Origin: Firmicutes bacterium UBA4882
Lineage (GTDB): Bacteria; Bacillota; UBA4882
Reading direction: 5' to 3'
NCBI GenBank assembly: GCA_002399265.1
Contig: DHDG01000048.1
Coordinates: 1 to 25,909 of the forward strand
Length of the DNA stretch: 25,909 bases
Shown one piece after another: positions 10,101-16,450 of this stretch; the first letter of the stretch is position 1; every line of letters starts with the position of its first letter. The notes beneath the pieces are model-generated. The model was not told the origin of the DNA and did no database searches. It saw only the letters and a list, made by a program, of their open reading frames with translations. Both the position numbers and the translations under genes were made by a program.

Positions 10101-11515
10101 ATTGTGTGTCGGCCGGATGACATGCGTTGCATAAGTCTCGCAACAACCGCCTCGCCCGGACCAATTTCCGAAAATACACTATCACCCAAGACGATGCCAT
10201 TTTGCTCTGGATACCCGCTATAAAAGCGCACCCGTACATTTCTGACTGGAGTGGAGCCCATGTTTTCGATTTCCGCCATTAATACCGTATCACTATTGGG
10301 GCTCGGAAAAGTAGGGTAGGTTTTCAAGTCACTGTGCGCACGCAGATCTGACTCTATACCGACAGGAATCTTAATGCCAAGTTCATTATCACTTTCGTTC
10401 CATTCAATTATTTCATTACCAGCATCGACCAAAACATAAACGCTCTTTTCCCGGCCGGTCAGGTCATATGGCATCTGTATGGTCAGGATTTTTCCCGGTT
10501 CCATTTTTTCGATCTCAAGTGCTTCGCCAATTTTGTTTCCATTTGAAGATGGTCCATCGGAGAACTGTACTCTGAAGCGACCTGTATCAACAGGCCCTTG
10601 GTTGCGCAAAGCCATGTCTATGCGCCAGGTGCCATCCTCTTCATAAATTTGCAGATCCCCCGGCCGCAAATTCAAGTTGGGCCGATAATAATAAAAGCAC
10701 TCAACAGCCAGTGCGGTGTGGTAGGCGTCTCCCCAACCGCCATCAGACTGTCGCTGTCCCAACAAGTAGGCCAGCCCGGCCTCGCAGCCACCCCAAACAG
10801 GTAAGATGCGTTGGAGGACATTGCATACCAGTGCGGTTTCTTGGATTGTGCTCTGGGGATCTCCCCATCCTCCATCAGGATTTTGACAGTTAGACAACCA
10901 ATGGGCAGCTTTAACAGCAATAGCTTCAATATCAGTGTACTTGGCTAACCGGCATAAGGCTTTCAGATAATGTGCCGTAATGGCAACATGCCCTTCCTGA
11001 CCATAATCATATGAGAAACTGCCGTCTGAAGATTGCTGATATGGAAGTTCATGCACGAAACCATCAAGAATGTTCGGATAAGTGGTCGCATGAAAGGACA
11101 GCGCCTCAGCCCTTAGGGCACGGTCCAATCGGTTCAAATCCCATCCCAAATTATCCCCTTGAGCAAGTTCAGCAGATTTCTTGACACCCAGCGGGCTATT
11201 CTCCAATGCTATTACTTGACGCGCAAGCCAGTCGATAATTTCTGCATTCATACGCGCCACCGTGTTTTCGCCTTCCAGAATAAAATCATTATCAACGAGT
11301 TCTGTAAGGCGCAATACTTCAAGTACAACAGCTGTATCGCGCTGCGTCATGGAGCCTGTGCCCCAGGTTCCATCAGCATTTTGATGTGCAAGCAGCCAGT
11401 CAACCCCTTGTTGAACCACGGTTGCGCATTCTTCCAAATCCGCTGCGCTGGAAGTCGCGAGAGCCAAAATTAACATCATCATGATGATTATCAACATACC
11501 GCAATGTTTTTTCAT
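1196..11515 (-). CDS. Giant secreted multidomain adhesin-like protein (3,439 aa)
   Basis: Start chosen at ATG 11515 (AAGGCGGG about 8 bases upstream); an in-frame GTG at 11524 lies too close to that site. The signal peptide is about residues 1-25 (MKKHCGML, a hydrophobic run, then SSAA). Domains, approximate, from the ATG: 30-285 prenyltransferase/squalene-cyclase-type toroid repeats (QNADGTWG, QSSDGSF, QNPDGGWG, RQSDGGWG); 285-845 about five CARDB-like beta-sandwiches; 850-1050 fibronectin-III split by a discoidin-like segment (RALDGNLSTYWRS); another Fn3 and a CARDB to about 1450; 1450-1690 VWA-like fold without DxSxS; 1690-1910 CARDB; 1960-2130 DUF2341-like; 2160-2445 five FG-GAP/VCBS repeats with Ca-binding loops (DFNRDGFPDL, DLNNDGWIDL, DFDRDGQLDI, DFDEDGRMDI, DINLDGHLDI); 2450-2735 Ig-like; 2736-2920 two OmpL47-like modules; 2920-3040 CARDB; 3045-3230 glutamine-amidotransferase-like fold; then a DUF11-like sandwich and a helical tail. 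I see no LPXTG, S-layer homology or dockerin motif. Probably secreted and binding; function unknown. Confidence 0.88.
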   Translation of the reverse strand: MKKHCGMLIIIMMMLILALATSSAADLEECATVVQQGVDWLLAHQNADGTWGTGSMTQRDTAVVLEVLRLTELVDNDFILEGENTVARMNAEIIDWLARQVIALENSPLGVKKSAELAQGDNLGWDLNRLDRALRAEALSFHATTYPNILDGFVHELPYQQSSDGSFSYDYGQEGHVAITAHYLKALCRLAKYTDIEAIAVKAAHWLSNCQNPDGGWGDPQSTIQETALVCNVLQRILPVWGGCEAGLAYLLGQRQSDGGWGDAYHTALAVECFYYYRPNLNLRPGDLQIYEEDGTWRIDMALRNQGPVDTGRFRVQFSDGPSSNGNKIGEALEIEKMEPGKILTIQMPYDLTGREKSVYVLVDAGNEIIEWNESDNELGIKIPVGIESDLRAHSDLKTYPTFPSPNSDTVLMAEIENMGSTPVRNVRVRFYSGYPEQNGIVLGDSVFSEIGPGEAVVARLMQRMSSGRHTIVAVVDPDFVLPELDRSDNRVLSVIEVAERYDFSIDPCDEVAFYPGETEMELEIGISNHGSDRAAEIQVAFYGQNPELNAEVEPFEVLVIPEIVGYGTETINYALRQDAVDSALYVLVDPENVFHELNEGNNTDHCLITVMKPSNLALSTGTPAPYPDILYPESKLEVHIEALISNPDPKYDFYHHAIIKAYWNEVAGEPIFYKEISLYPGESENLTVFLETLPTTGMQKLIIVGAQPGVPEVDETDNRIELDIPVIERPFNLAVSPGTLETAPNLVSAGQLCDVVLTVHNQSPVAAEPFIVEYSYSYGQEWIPIGQAQVSGIDAMSTTLASVPWQIPMTAGKVQLKAVVDPRTQLSELRRDDNEVVKTINISLPQGHTPANLISTRTDSSVRLDWTRPALEMSGYLIYRNNEILPSMLVNEAKKGYASDNGGSVHPNQPYRALDGNLSTYWRSNISDAQWQLQFEDPVYSYFIEIESASNACVEVQDDTGTFHELGYTNTVWLNTCTRFVWKGIVKAIRISFADGGRISEVRVLSPNPVMETSFIDAAIEPGESYCYYVVAVNQHYQTSLPSQPVFLAADDANAITQGDGFWAKFSGTSNMQVFWDRWMADPYYTFRIYCNGNLFSGEVNPIRYGTVQSAENRFLLSLDQITPVTFGISGDRRYVIVVDGKERQPERGNQSNYWRLAGHDFDFKSAHSDIAGQWSIDEWYYNGPPVSGWIWELPWSVGEYNYVLVGVDSHGQEHELSSLLLEVQVPTEIPAPEYFSVRDNEDGKGIHLNWNRANASGIAGYRIYKNGEAIQEGALISDNRYLDMSCERALFHTDIYEVAAVTIDGREGLRVEKTLEHDSLTVDFVAVMPTMPRPGQMAEFVFRVGNHSTESLHDVPVELSYVAYYGSEGWIDWADYIAELPAQTDTTVIIPWENEAAPGRVALFVCLDHSSAETEFWNAQNPAFPITAGEQDLAAFPMVELVMQPFNWMVDTGTDGKLLPGVLTIKENGQIVEDICGVRIEDAPLNGIDAVIIFPLGENREDIHCQIPDVIERLQQTALLWKVPLNITVYGHPDNSGDLTPPEDFDDYVLLEKGWRLGKEIALDFGTWAAAGSWLARNHHWSEGYERVMIVLADECGTNLEEAHPSYYCVPVAVTEQRAILSELAAELTQACVSSLFIVDGHNIYEDQGEDATFISELTAATVTVSQNTPMYGVDYRSDISTLIENSRRRFSLSWVSPMPGLDGTTRRVSIELSQGERIGEALVSYQAPTSSEVDLSFQGELQISNVTPHPGQEFIVEAMAMNQGGSEVRGTKVTLIAAGEYGSTIIADDVWLDLNPGQSKMLRWSVAVAAGSNQLAAMLEAPAGVAETNLRNNAVSVKIFPQDSNLPELAVLENSMLCAPSAPIAGSMAEIRAKVINYGRNVGPFGVSFFRGDPELGIKIADVSVDGLEESQMAQITVPWDCPVEPGNYSLWMVIDSQDKIAEGNRVDNRAELKVTVAPLETIIGVTTDRGAYEANSDVLISVSIGTMPGSKPQACQVAVLDPQRKEITRLGLELIDNPSSFLPGWHYRIPISVPLTDVATGQWLSALVDFEQILIELEVEGQLDPNSIRVVTKDQQTVMPAKVTLEPGRIWRVEWKTPEKAVDELQYWLYFDTSEHGPKPPGLKVSNDTWLAAINDCGQIYTAKVDDLFAPYWKLVGQIGDYKSYPRTAVMADFNRDGFPDLAVGMNDAIYILPGSASGTFYEKNEVAVLPGTNLIYGLAAGDLNNDGWIDLVAGRDLETYIMYGIAEKPYEFELLRLPTIEEEGVGTNEGAEIHTRIIVDFDRDGQLDIIVGYVTPYLFMSGTYEDLFMDIVVFYRGRPDGTMEPARFVTYGVMGGDGLCVGDFDEDGRMDIFCSGETLMVRSFSRDNSRNFDTQSFIWYGEPEEELWERTALLEMDFRGHLQCQALDINLDGHLDILGYQEDGIIKAFYGNGDGSFYKGVPLNYPGGLGMTLTQNTTMRLTVKTGQAEQADVQTATYQYRWNTASHSAGDYAVIVETINSAKVTNSAVCGFRIAAEESLQTRLAVDKPECHPGDKLEAILTIANRSCNAPVDGAKAELIVKDAQEIILSRQLWDLAPLPIGGSSELLFTWDTTGMAAGEYRVESVVVYGDGINDHQSIAVTVERIALLQGKLTSGVTKALPGGTVNLSWTVTNAGNADCNNMQVHIVYVDDSGTRITLVDTPITLLIGEKHEGAYGWATSELSDGNYPLLLEVAYDGQTVVLDDSGLIIDGTPPVSKLQIGSPGFWEDDLLFVTASTPITITAVDNLCGLDRIEIRIDDGEFTETSGSFTMKEEGRHQIEYLAVDRLDNTESARICHVYTDNSAPQTQVIPSTGYFIGNKLIVKEGATVILKASDTGSGVERILARYGDGEWFAYAEAIAITDQITQLSFQAIDRLGNKEEIAEIAINIEVSGTDLAVLAQEISFSPMQPKAGQDVQIEAVIHNLGPVDTKDVRVAFHKGDPRTGGLPIGEQLVSAINAGDVATVQQLWPTQANMIGTHQVFVQIITEDNLDPTPENNVTSIRIQLEPAIITDVTSSSCARVLVFAYRLDRGNCSPTLDFLKDALQPYEGHYEIVYDTPAFLECMRSGEFDAYVITDYWGTVSLHNPEIRERVNAGETVIVMGLSPRQLFYTDPMLGVKYLAPATVCNAAIKLPGDLLPIEGTTYFSGMIDLVQVTGSEAQVAGWIETNKVRYPAIVLNNYGRGHVGLWNFNPAMTKDPILMQQVFRTMLTTLAPEARSEGQAGKVSTLKWVCNSAIDMTNVRLVATLPTGAEIINAHGGIVTSETVTWDLDCTEAEPCAKMLTVRWPKVPGQYGVHWEVAAEIDTQTVAIDNGTAKSPILADDVFLIQDILAKLDALEGYDGYWTWRPFLRYSLQELLVRKPCNHVEALAAMYVVISDIALMSHKEATAEIRYALDRLLLYYAIRSIRNAWL

Positions 11516-11619
11516 TATATACACCCGCCTTCATCAACTAAAAAGACGTTAAAAAAGTCAAAATTTCTTCATATGATTCATGTGCCTGCTTTTTTAGGAA
11601 AGTTCATGTAATTTAACCC

Positions 11620-11648
11620 ATTCTAGTCATTCAATACTCTTCTTACAA
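11620..11648 (-). promoter_or_regulatory. Sigma70-type promoter of the giant surface-protein operon
   Basis: On the minus strand, TTGTAA (11648-11643), a 17-base spacer and TAGAAT (11625-11620) stand about 105 bases before the ATG at 11515. Hexamer matches are 4/6 and 5/6. A second weaker pair starting with TTGAAT overlaps it. There is no obvious riboswitch in the AT-rich leader. Confidence 0.5.
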
Positions 11649-11749
11649 ACCCTTTATTGAATAAACGCTTGATTTAACGGTTTTTGCCTGATTATGTCTA
11701 AATTTAAAACAGAGCAACTGCGTTTTTCACGCAAGAGTTCAAAACAAAA

Positions 11750-11784
11750 GCCCGGAGCTTATATACATATGATAAGCTCCGGGC
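11750..11784 (-). terminator. Intrinsic terminator of the redox operon
   Basis: A perfect 13-bp inverted repeat, GCCCGGAGCTTAT (11750-11762) with ATAAGCTCCGGGC (11772-11784) around a 9-base loop. On the minus strand it is followed by TTTTGTTTTG. It lies about 115 bases after the MoaD/ThiS gene and upstream of the giant-gene promoter, so it separates the two units. Confidence 0.9.
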
Positions 11785-11824
11785 TCTTTCGATTAACAAG
11801 CTTTCTTTTAAATAGGGCTTGGCC

Positions 11825-11885
11825 CTTCCCCATTTCCTATATTCCCAATTTCACTATTTCCCATTTGCCATTTGCCATTTCCCAT
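11825..11885. repeat. Degenerate heptamer repeat (CCATTTG/CCATTTC)
   Basis: The 3' untranslated stretch after the MoaD/ThiS gene consists of imperfect 7-base units; CCATTTG, CCATTTG and CCATTTC stand in direct tandem at 11861-11882, with more degenerate copies to the left. The transcript reads as GGCAAAT/GGGAAAT units. It has no coding potential. Unit length matches the CCTAA-type heptamers around asnS. Confidence 0.6.
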
Positions 11886-11899
11886 GCTGAATTCAGGTT

Positions 11900-12139
11900 T
11901 CATCCACCGGAAATCGGAGGCAAAACTGTGACTACCTCACCGTCTGCCGGAACGTAATCCAAGTCCCGGCGCTGCCCGTCACCTGACAGCACCACCATCA
12001 CCAGATCGGGGCTAATATTTAGTCTAGCGATTAAGGCGCGTACCGACTCGGGTTCCCCGATTTCGATGACAACAGTATCTTTCTTGTCAGGGAAAACCTG
12101 CTGCAAGTACCCTGCCGTCTGGAGCGTGACCCGAAACAT
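11900..12139 (-). CDS. MoaD/ThiS-family sulfur carrier protein
   Basis: A 79-residue beta-grasp protein ending in PPISGG. The terminal Gly-Gly is what MoaD/ThiS proteins need for adenylation and thiocarboxylation. The middle segment VRALIARLNISPDLVMVVLSG and the C-terminal DGEVVTVLPPISGG fit the family, and the length is typical. ATG at 12139 lies 3 bases after the AOR stop; its GGGAGG site sits inside the last AOR codons, so the pair is translationally coupled. In this family MoaD donates the dithiolene sulfur of the pterin cofactor. Beside an AOR, the likely role is making or supporting the tungsten bis-pterin cofactor. ThiS (thiamine thiazole) is the alternative, but no thi genes are nearby. 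It is the last gene before the terminator. Confidence 0.88.
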   Translation of the reverse strand: MFRVTLQTAGYLQQVFPDKKDTVVIEIGEPESVRALIARLNISPDLVMVVLSGDGQRRDLDYVPADGEVVTVLPPISGG

Positions 12140-12142
12140 CGC

Positions 12143-13993
12143 TCACAACCTCCCGAACCACGCGAGTTCATCCGCCACAAAACCGAGTTTCAGGGAATCC
12201 AGCGTCGCACGTTTCGGTTTTCCTTCCCGGTTCCAGCCGCGCTTATCATAATACTCATCGAGCAGCGTGTCAATCTGCTCACGTGGCAGGTACTTGCCCT
12301 TGGCTGGGCCAGTCGGCATCGGCTCTTCCATAAATCTGGCCGGCGGGTAATCATACTTCCTGCCAAAATCACTGATTTCGCGCAGACTGAACGAACGCGT
12401 CAAATTCCATACTCTCTCGGAGACCTTCATCAGGTCTTCCCAAGAATAATGGTAACCGGTAGCGGTTTCGATCAACTGTATATAATGATCCAGTTCAAAC
12501 CCAATCTCAACCCACTGCAGGCGACAGACACCGAAGTTGTCGAACATCGGCCGGACATGCTGCAGCTCGATTACCTTATCGGCCTTGCCCTCCAGGCTAT
12601 CGCGCCCGGTGGCCACATCGTGCGTGATCGACCAGGCCCTGTTATGATGACCACCCAAGTCGCAGGTAATGTAGGCGAGCATCATCGAAGGAGCGTAACG
12701 GGCTTCATAGCCGCTCCACTCCAGTCCCTTGACATGAATCGCATATTTCTCGGACCCGCCGCCGAATTTCTCGGCTGCGTAACGCACGCCTTCCGCCAAC
12801 ACGTCACCGATTCCCTCACGGTTCGCGATGGCCTGCATCATTTTAACGGCATCATCCAGACTACCCCAGCGCAGCTCCTGCCCAACCTGTTCCTTCGTAA
12901 TGACGCCCTTTTCCAGGCACTCCATGGCAAAGGCGATGACATTACCGGCGGAAATAGTATCGAGGCCCAGCTCGTCACAAACATAGTTGGCATAAGCGAC
13001 CTTCTCAATGCTGTCGAGCATCAGATTGCCGCCCAACAGCGCGATGCTCTCATACTCGGGGCCTTCCACATTCACCGACTTGCCATCCATTTCAACCTTG
13101 GAATATTTGCCGCAGGGAATCGGGCACCCAAAGCAGCCTTTGTCGAGCACCTTGATTCTGTTGCTCAGGGCCTGGCCGTTGATGTTCTTATGGGCTTCAA
13201 AATAGCCAGTCCAGAAGTTTCTGGTCGGGAATGCGCCAATCTGGTTAGCCCAGTCGGTTACGCCGGCGGTACCGTCCGGGGTCCATTCTTTAAATCCCGG
13301 TTTGGCAAAGCAATTCTCGTACATCCGGCCGCCGACTTCAAACAATTTAGCGGGATCCGGCACCGGGATGGTTTGACTGCCACGAATGGCGATCGCCTTG
13401 ACTTTCTTGGATCCCAGTACAGCGGCTATGCCGGTGCGCCCACTCTGGCGACCAAAGTCGTGCGATACGCAGGCGTATTTCACCAGATTTTCACCAGCTG
13501 GACCGATCGTCGCCACCCGGAAATCCTCACTCAAATCATCAAGGATCATGCGCTCGCTGATCATGGCGCCTTTACCCCAATACTTGGAGGCATCCCGGAT
13601 CTCAACTTCATCATCATCAATATACAGGTAAGATGGTTTCTGGGCGGCACCCTCAATAATGATGGCATCATACCCGGCAAACTTTAACTCGCTCGCCATA
13701 TGACCGCCCATATTGCTGTCGCCATAACCGCCGGTAGCCGGCGATTTGGAGGCAAAGGTAATTTTGCCGCTGCCCGGCAGGAACAATCCGCTCAACGGAC
13801 CCGCCGCCACCACCACTTTGTTCTCCGGAGAAAGCGGATCCGCTCCGGGCGGAATCTCGCGATACAGGATGTTGGCGGCAAAACCGCGGCCGCCAATGTA
13901 GTCACGCGCCATCTCTTCGGCAAGAGGTTCCGCTGCAATATTACCGGTTGTCAGGTTAACACGCAGGATCTTCCCAGCGTAGCCATACAACAT
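12143..13993 (-). CDS. Tungsten-containing aldehyde:ferredoxin oxidoreductase
   Basis: 616 residues, the normal AOR size. The family oxidises aldehydes to carboxylic acids in the cytoplasm, passing electrons to ferredoxin through a tungsten bis-pterin and one [4Fe-4S] cluster. The N-terminus MLYGYAGKILRVNLTTG and the downstream GGRGFAANILY match the first AOR domain. The cluster ligands are visible as C287-x2-C290-x3-C294 (KGCFGCPIPCGK) and C490 (NFGVCRLQW), nearly the positions in Pyrococcus furiosus AOR (288, 291, 295, 494). NVEGPEYES and LGLDTISAGNVIAFAMEC are also typical. ATG 13993 is chosen because GGGAGGG lies about 9 bases upstream; the frame is open further to 14194, but that part overlaps the ferredoxin gene and resembles no AOR. 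One base separates it from the ferredoxin stop. Substrate cannot be told; the BamB-type relatives of benzoyl-CoA reductase are a less likely alternative. Confidence 0.95.
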   Translation of the reverse strand: MLYGYAGKILRVNLTTGNIAAEPLAEEMARDYIGGRGFAANILYREIPPGADPLSPENKVVVAAGPLSGLFLPGSGKITFASKSPATGGYGDSNMGGHMASELKFAGYDAIIIEGAAQKPSYLYIDDDEVEIRDASKYWGKGAMISERMILDDLSEDFRVATIGPAGENLVKYACVSHDFGRQSGRTGIAAVLGSKKVKAIAIRGSQTIPVPDPAKLFEVGGRMYENCFAKPGFKEWTPDGTAGVTDWANQIGAFPTRNFWTGYFEAHKNINGQALSNRIKVLDKGCFGCPIPCGKYSKVEMDGKSVNVEGPEYESIALLGGNLMLDSIEKVAYANYVCDELGLDTISAGNVIAFAMECLEKGVITKEQVGQELRWGSLDDAVKMMQAIANREGIGDVLAEGVRYAAEKFGGGSEKYAIHVKGLEWSGYEARYAPSMMLAYITCDLGGHHNRAWSITHDVATGRDSLEGKADKVIELQHVRPMFDNFGVCRLQWVEIGFELDHYIQLIETATGYHYSWEDLMKVSERVWNLTRSFSLREISDFGRKYDYPPARFMEEPMPTGPAKGKYLPREQIDTLLDEYYDKRGWNREGKPKRATLDSLKLGFVADELAWFGRL

Positions 13994-13994
13994 C

Positions 13995-14402
13995 TCAGCC
14001 GACCCTCCCTTTGATACCGACTTCGGCATCATAGACTGCTTCCCGCGGGCAGTATTGCACGCAAGCGCCGCAATTAGTGCACTTGATCGGCGCCTTTTCG
14101 TCCTTATGGATAAACATGGCCTTGTTCGGGCAGGCCTCCACGCAGACATAGCACCCGATACAAGTATCCTGATCAATGATATAGGCTCCGTCAATCAGAC
14201 TGATCGCTCCGGTCGGACACACTTCGGCACAGGTACCGCACTGGCTGCAATAAGCGATCTGATATCTTCCAGGCGCCGGGAATTCGCCAGTGATGCGCAG
14301 CGCGGATTTTTTGGGATTATTTTCTGCAAAATTTTTCAGAGCACAAGCCACTTCGCAGGTACGGCATCCCGAACATGCTTTTTCGCGGACTGCTAGTTTC
14401 AA
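13995..14402 (-). CDS. Polyferredoxin with four [4Fe-4S] clusters (AOR partner)
   Basis: 135 residues with sixteen cysteines in four CxxCxxCxxxC sets: C10/13/16/20, C52/55/58/62, C81/84/87/91 and C108/111/114/118, the last three followed by Pro. It should carry four [4Fe-4S] clusters and act as the electron-transfer subunit of the adjacent AOR; the AorA subunit of the multisubunit AOR of Aromatoleum is the nearest described analogue (family knowledge; the match is not tested here). The start is TTG at 14402, fixed by AGGAGG 7 bases upstream; a second purine-rich GGAGG lies just before it. There is no good ATG near the N-terminus. 45 bases separate it from the flavoprotein gene upstream. Confidence 0.93.
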   Translation of the reverse strand: MKLAVREKACSGCRTCEVACALKNFAENNPKKSALRITGEFPAPGRYQIAYCSQCGTCAEVCPTGAISLIDGAYIIDQDTCIGCYVCVEACPNKAMFIHKDEKAPIKCTNCGACVQYCPREAVYDAEVGIKGRVG

Positions 14403-14409
14403 AGGATCG

Positions 14410-14415
14410 CCTCCT
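14410..14415 (-). promoter_or_regulatory. Ribosome site fixing a TTG start for the polyferredoxin
   Basis: AGGAGG at 14415-14410 is 7 bases before TTG (14402-14400). No ATG or GTG lies at a proper distance, so the weak codon is the real start. The site is doubled (GGAGGAGAAGGAGG). Confidence 0.75.
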
Positions 14416-14447
14416 TCTCCTCCGGTTTGATTATGATAATTTCCGGG

Positions 14448-15599
14448 TCAGACTACGGACGGTTCAATGAAAAGGTCTCCACGCTCAAACCGGCCCATAT
14501 CAAGCATTGAAACGTCAACGCTGGTCGGGCGGCCGCTGATGATCTCACTCATCAGAACACCGGTAATCGGGCCATGCATAAAACCATGGCCACTGAATCC
14601 AGCTGCCACATAGAAGTTAGTGAGCGGCGGCACCAGACCATAGACTGGCTGTGCGTCAGGAGTCATATCATAAAGCCCAGCCCATTGTCTGACCACGTGC
14701 AGATCTTTCAGCCGGGGCAGCAAGTAAGTGACTTTGCTCGCCATCTCGCTGGCGAAACGCCAGTCCGCCTTCATCTCAAAGCCGCGCGGTTCATTGGGAT
14801 GGCCGATCCCCATAATAAAGCTGCCATGCGGTGATTGCTGACAATACAAGCCATGATAAAGCGAAATTACCATCGGTTTCACGCAAGGCTCAATCGGTTC
14901 CGTGACCAGAATTTGGTGTTTTTCAGCGTAGAAGGGGGTTTCGACTCCGGCTTTACGGCACAGCTCACCAGCCCAGGCGCCGGAGCAGTTGATGATTTTA
15001 CCAGCTGAAATGCGTCCCGTCTTTGTGTCGACGGCCGTGATGCGGTCGCCTTCACGTACCAGGCCGGTCACTTCGGTCCTGAGACGGATCTCAACGCCGA
15101 GGCGTTTGGCGGCGCGAGCGTATGCATCTGTTACTTTGAACGGGTTAAGATGCCCGTCACGCTGGCAGAAAGTGCCGCCCAACATGCCGTCTGTATTGAG
15201 CATCGGCACAATCTCGCGGGCTTCCTGCGGTGTAATCAAACTGACATCCACGCCCAGGCGGCGTTGCAAGGCCACATTCTTACGGAATTGATCAAGCATG
15301 TGCTCGGTGTGCGCCATCATCAGATAGCCACCCTGCTTGAACTCCATATCTTCCGGATAATCCAGCTCTTCCTGCAAGTTCTCGAACATTTCCACACTGC
15401 GGATGGCCAGCGCACAGTTGGTTTCCGTACCCCATTGCTGACGAATACCGGCACCGCAGCGCCCTGTCGAACCGCTGCAGATAAAGTCTTTTTCTAACAG
15501 GATGATCCGCCCGGCTCCGCCCATCTTAGCCAGTTGATAAGCCGTGGAACATCCCACGATTCCTCCACCAATGATAACGATATCGGCTTGTTCATTCAT
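14448..15599 (-). CDS. FAD-dependent oxidoreductase, DAO family (HcnC / SoxB / PdhB-like)
   Basis: 383 residues. IVIIGGGIVGCSTAYQLAKM near the N-terminus is the FAD-binding Rossmann motif, followed by SGSTGRCGAGIRQQWG, typical of the glycine/sarcosine oxidase branch. The C-terminus DMTPDAQPVYG...AAGFSGHGFMHGP is the DAO signature seen in sarcosine oxidase beta, HcnC and dye-linked L-proline dehydrogenase. The reaction is likely oxidation of an amino acid or secondary amine to an imine, then oxo-acid or aldehyde plus amine. ATG 15599 is preferred over an in-frame GTG at 15608 because GGAGG stands 8 bases before the ATG and overlaps the GTG. It overlaps the preceding BFD-like gene by 8 bases. 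It is probably the catalytic subunit of a complex with the four genes upstream. Substrate unknown. Confidence 0.92.
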   Translation of the reverse strand: MNEQADIVIIGGGIVGCSTAYQLAKMGGAGRIILLEKDFICSGSTGRCGAGIRQQWGTETNCALAIRSVEMFENLQEELDYPEDMEFKQGGYLMMAHTEHMLDQFRKNVALQRRLGVDVSLITPQEAREIVPMLNTDGMLGGTFCQRDGHLNPFKVTDAYARAAKRLGVEIRLRTEVTGLVREGDRITAVDTKTGRISAGKIINCSGAWAGELCRKAGVETPFYAEKHQILVTEPIEPCVKPMVISLYHGLYCQQSPHGSFIMGIGHPNEPRGFEMKADWRFASEMASKVTYLLPRLKDLHVVRQWAGLYDMTPDAQPVYGLVPPLTNFYVAAGFSGHGFMHGPITGVLMSEIISGRPTSVDVSMLDMGRFERGDLFIEPSVV

Positions 15600-15873
15600 G
15601 TTCGCCACCTCCGGCTCGCTTCAAATCGCCCAATGTCACCGGGGCAATGGGCTGTCTGAAACTGTTTGGCGTAAATGGCTCATTATACCCAGCTTGGGCC
15701 AGTTCACGGAGTATGAGGGTTCGGCAGGTCTTCCCCTGGCAGGAGCCCATTCCGCAGCGGGTAATTCGCTTCAACTCCTCCCAGCTGGTATAGCCTTCTT
15801 TGATACGGCGGCGTAATTCGCCAAGGGTAAGGTCTTCGCACCTGCAGATGATGGTGTTATCATCCATGCCCAT
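15592..15873 (-). CDS. BFD-like [2Fe-2S]-binding protein
   Basis: About 93 residues. Cysteines C10 and C12 (IICRCED), then CGMGSCQGKTC (C40, C45, C50), match the BFD-like Fer2 fold; CxC-x32-C-x4-C would hold one [2Fe-2S] cluster. In HcnB and the alpha subunit of proline/opine dehydrogenases this domain is usually fused to the C-terminus of the NAD/FAD subunit; here it is a separate gene, like the small ferredoxin-type subunit of Thermococcus proline dehydrogenase. Three in-frame ATGs exist (15882, 15873, 15867); 15873 has AAGGA 8 bases before it. All overlap the end of the previous gene, and the 3' end overlaps the DAO gene by 8 bases. Confidence 0.88.
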   Translation of the reverse strand: MGMDDNTIICRCEDLTLGELRRRIKEGYTSWEELKRITRCGMGSCQGKTCRTLILRELAQAGYNEPFTPNSFRQPIAPVTLGDLKRAGGGEHE

Positions 15874-16450
15874 TACCCCCATCCTTATTGGATTTTATGT
15901 GGTCGAAAGCGGCAGCGGCGTGAACAGCGCCAGTGGCGTGGCCAGCACCTTCTCCATGGTTATGGACCATTGGCGCAATCGCGCGCACATCCATGGCGAT
16001 TTCTTTCGGCACAATGACCGAGATTACAGCGGTTTTGTTCTGATTGAGGCGATTCTCCACAGCTTGAACCCGGCCATGCCCGACCGCCTGACCTTCTCTG
16101 TTCAGCAAGGTTACCATGCTGTCTTTTTCAGGGAGCGGACGGAACTCAAACGGCAGTTTGACTAGCGCGGAATGCGGTCCCTGGGTCATATCGACCACAA
16201 AGATAGCCAGGCCCGGACAAGCGCTGATGCACAATCCGCAACCGTTGCATTGATCATAGTTCACGCTGGGTAGATCATTTATGTCGTTCATCGGTCTGGG
16301 AGCCTTGCGTGCGCAGGCTTCCGTACACGGGTTGCACGGTATCTTTTGGAAGCATTCAAATATGGCCACCGGCCCCTTCTGAAGCCTTTCCTCGGAAGGC
16401 ATAACCGTCTTAATCTGCTGTTGCTCTGCTACCCCAGTTTGTTCAAGCAC
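15860..16450 (-). CDS. 2x[4Fe-4S] ferredoxin-type subunit of the flavoprotein complex
   Basis: 196 residues. Eight cysteines form two clusters: C33, C39, C42, C46 (ECFQKIPCNPCTEAC) and C68, C71, C74, C78 (CNGCGLCISACPG). After residue 85 comes a cysteine-free beta-rich domain of about 85 residues, then a His/Gly/Ala-rich tail. The start is GTG at 16450 with GGGGGG about 7 bases upstream; the next ATG is at codon 17. It overlaps the 3' end of the FAD/NAD oxidoreductase by 22 bases. I infer it wires the flavin subunits to ferredoxin; the small subunit PdhX of thermococcal proline dehydrogenase is of similar size, but I cannot test the relation. The beta domain is unrecognised. Confidence 0.88.
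   Translation of the reverse strand: MLEQTGVAEQQQIKTVMPSEERLQKGPVAIFECFQKIPCNPCTEACARKAPRPMNDINDLPSVNYDQCNGCGLCISACPGLAIFVVDMTQGPHSALVKLPFEFRPLPEKDSMVTLLNREGQAVGHGRVQAVENRLNQNKTAVISVIVPKEIAMDVRAIAPMVHNHGEGAGHATGAVHAAAAFDHIKSNKDGGNGHG

Noticed and set aside
12449..13687. A 412-codon open frame on the plus strand
   Set aside because: It is the antisense shadow of the AOR gene, with no recognisable domain or ribosome site, while the minus frame matches AOR throughout.
13994..14194. N-terminal extension of the AOR frame
   Set aside because: It lies inside the ferredoxin gene in another frame, resembles no AOR sequence, and the ATG at 13993 has a good ribosome site and the family N-terminus.
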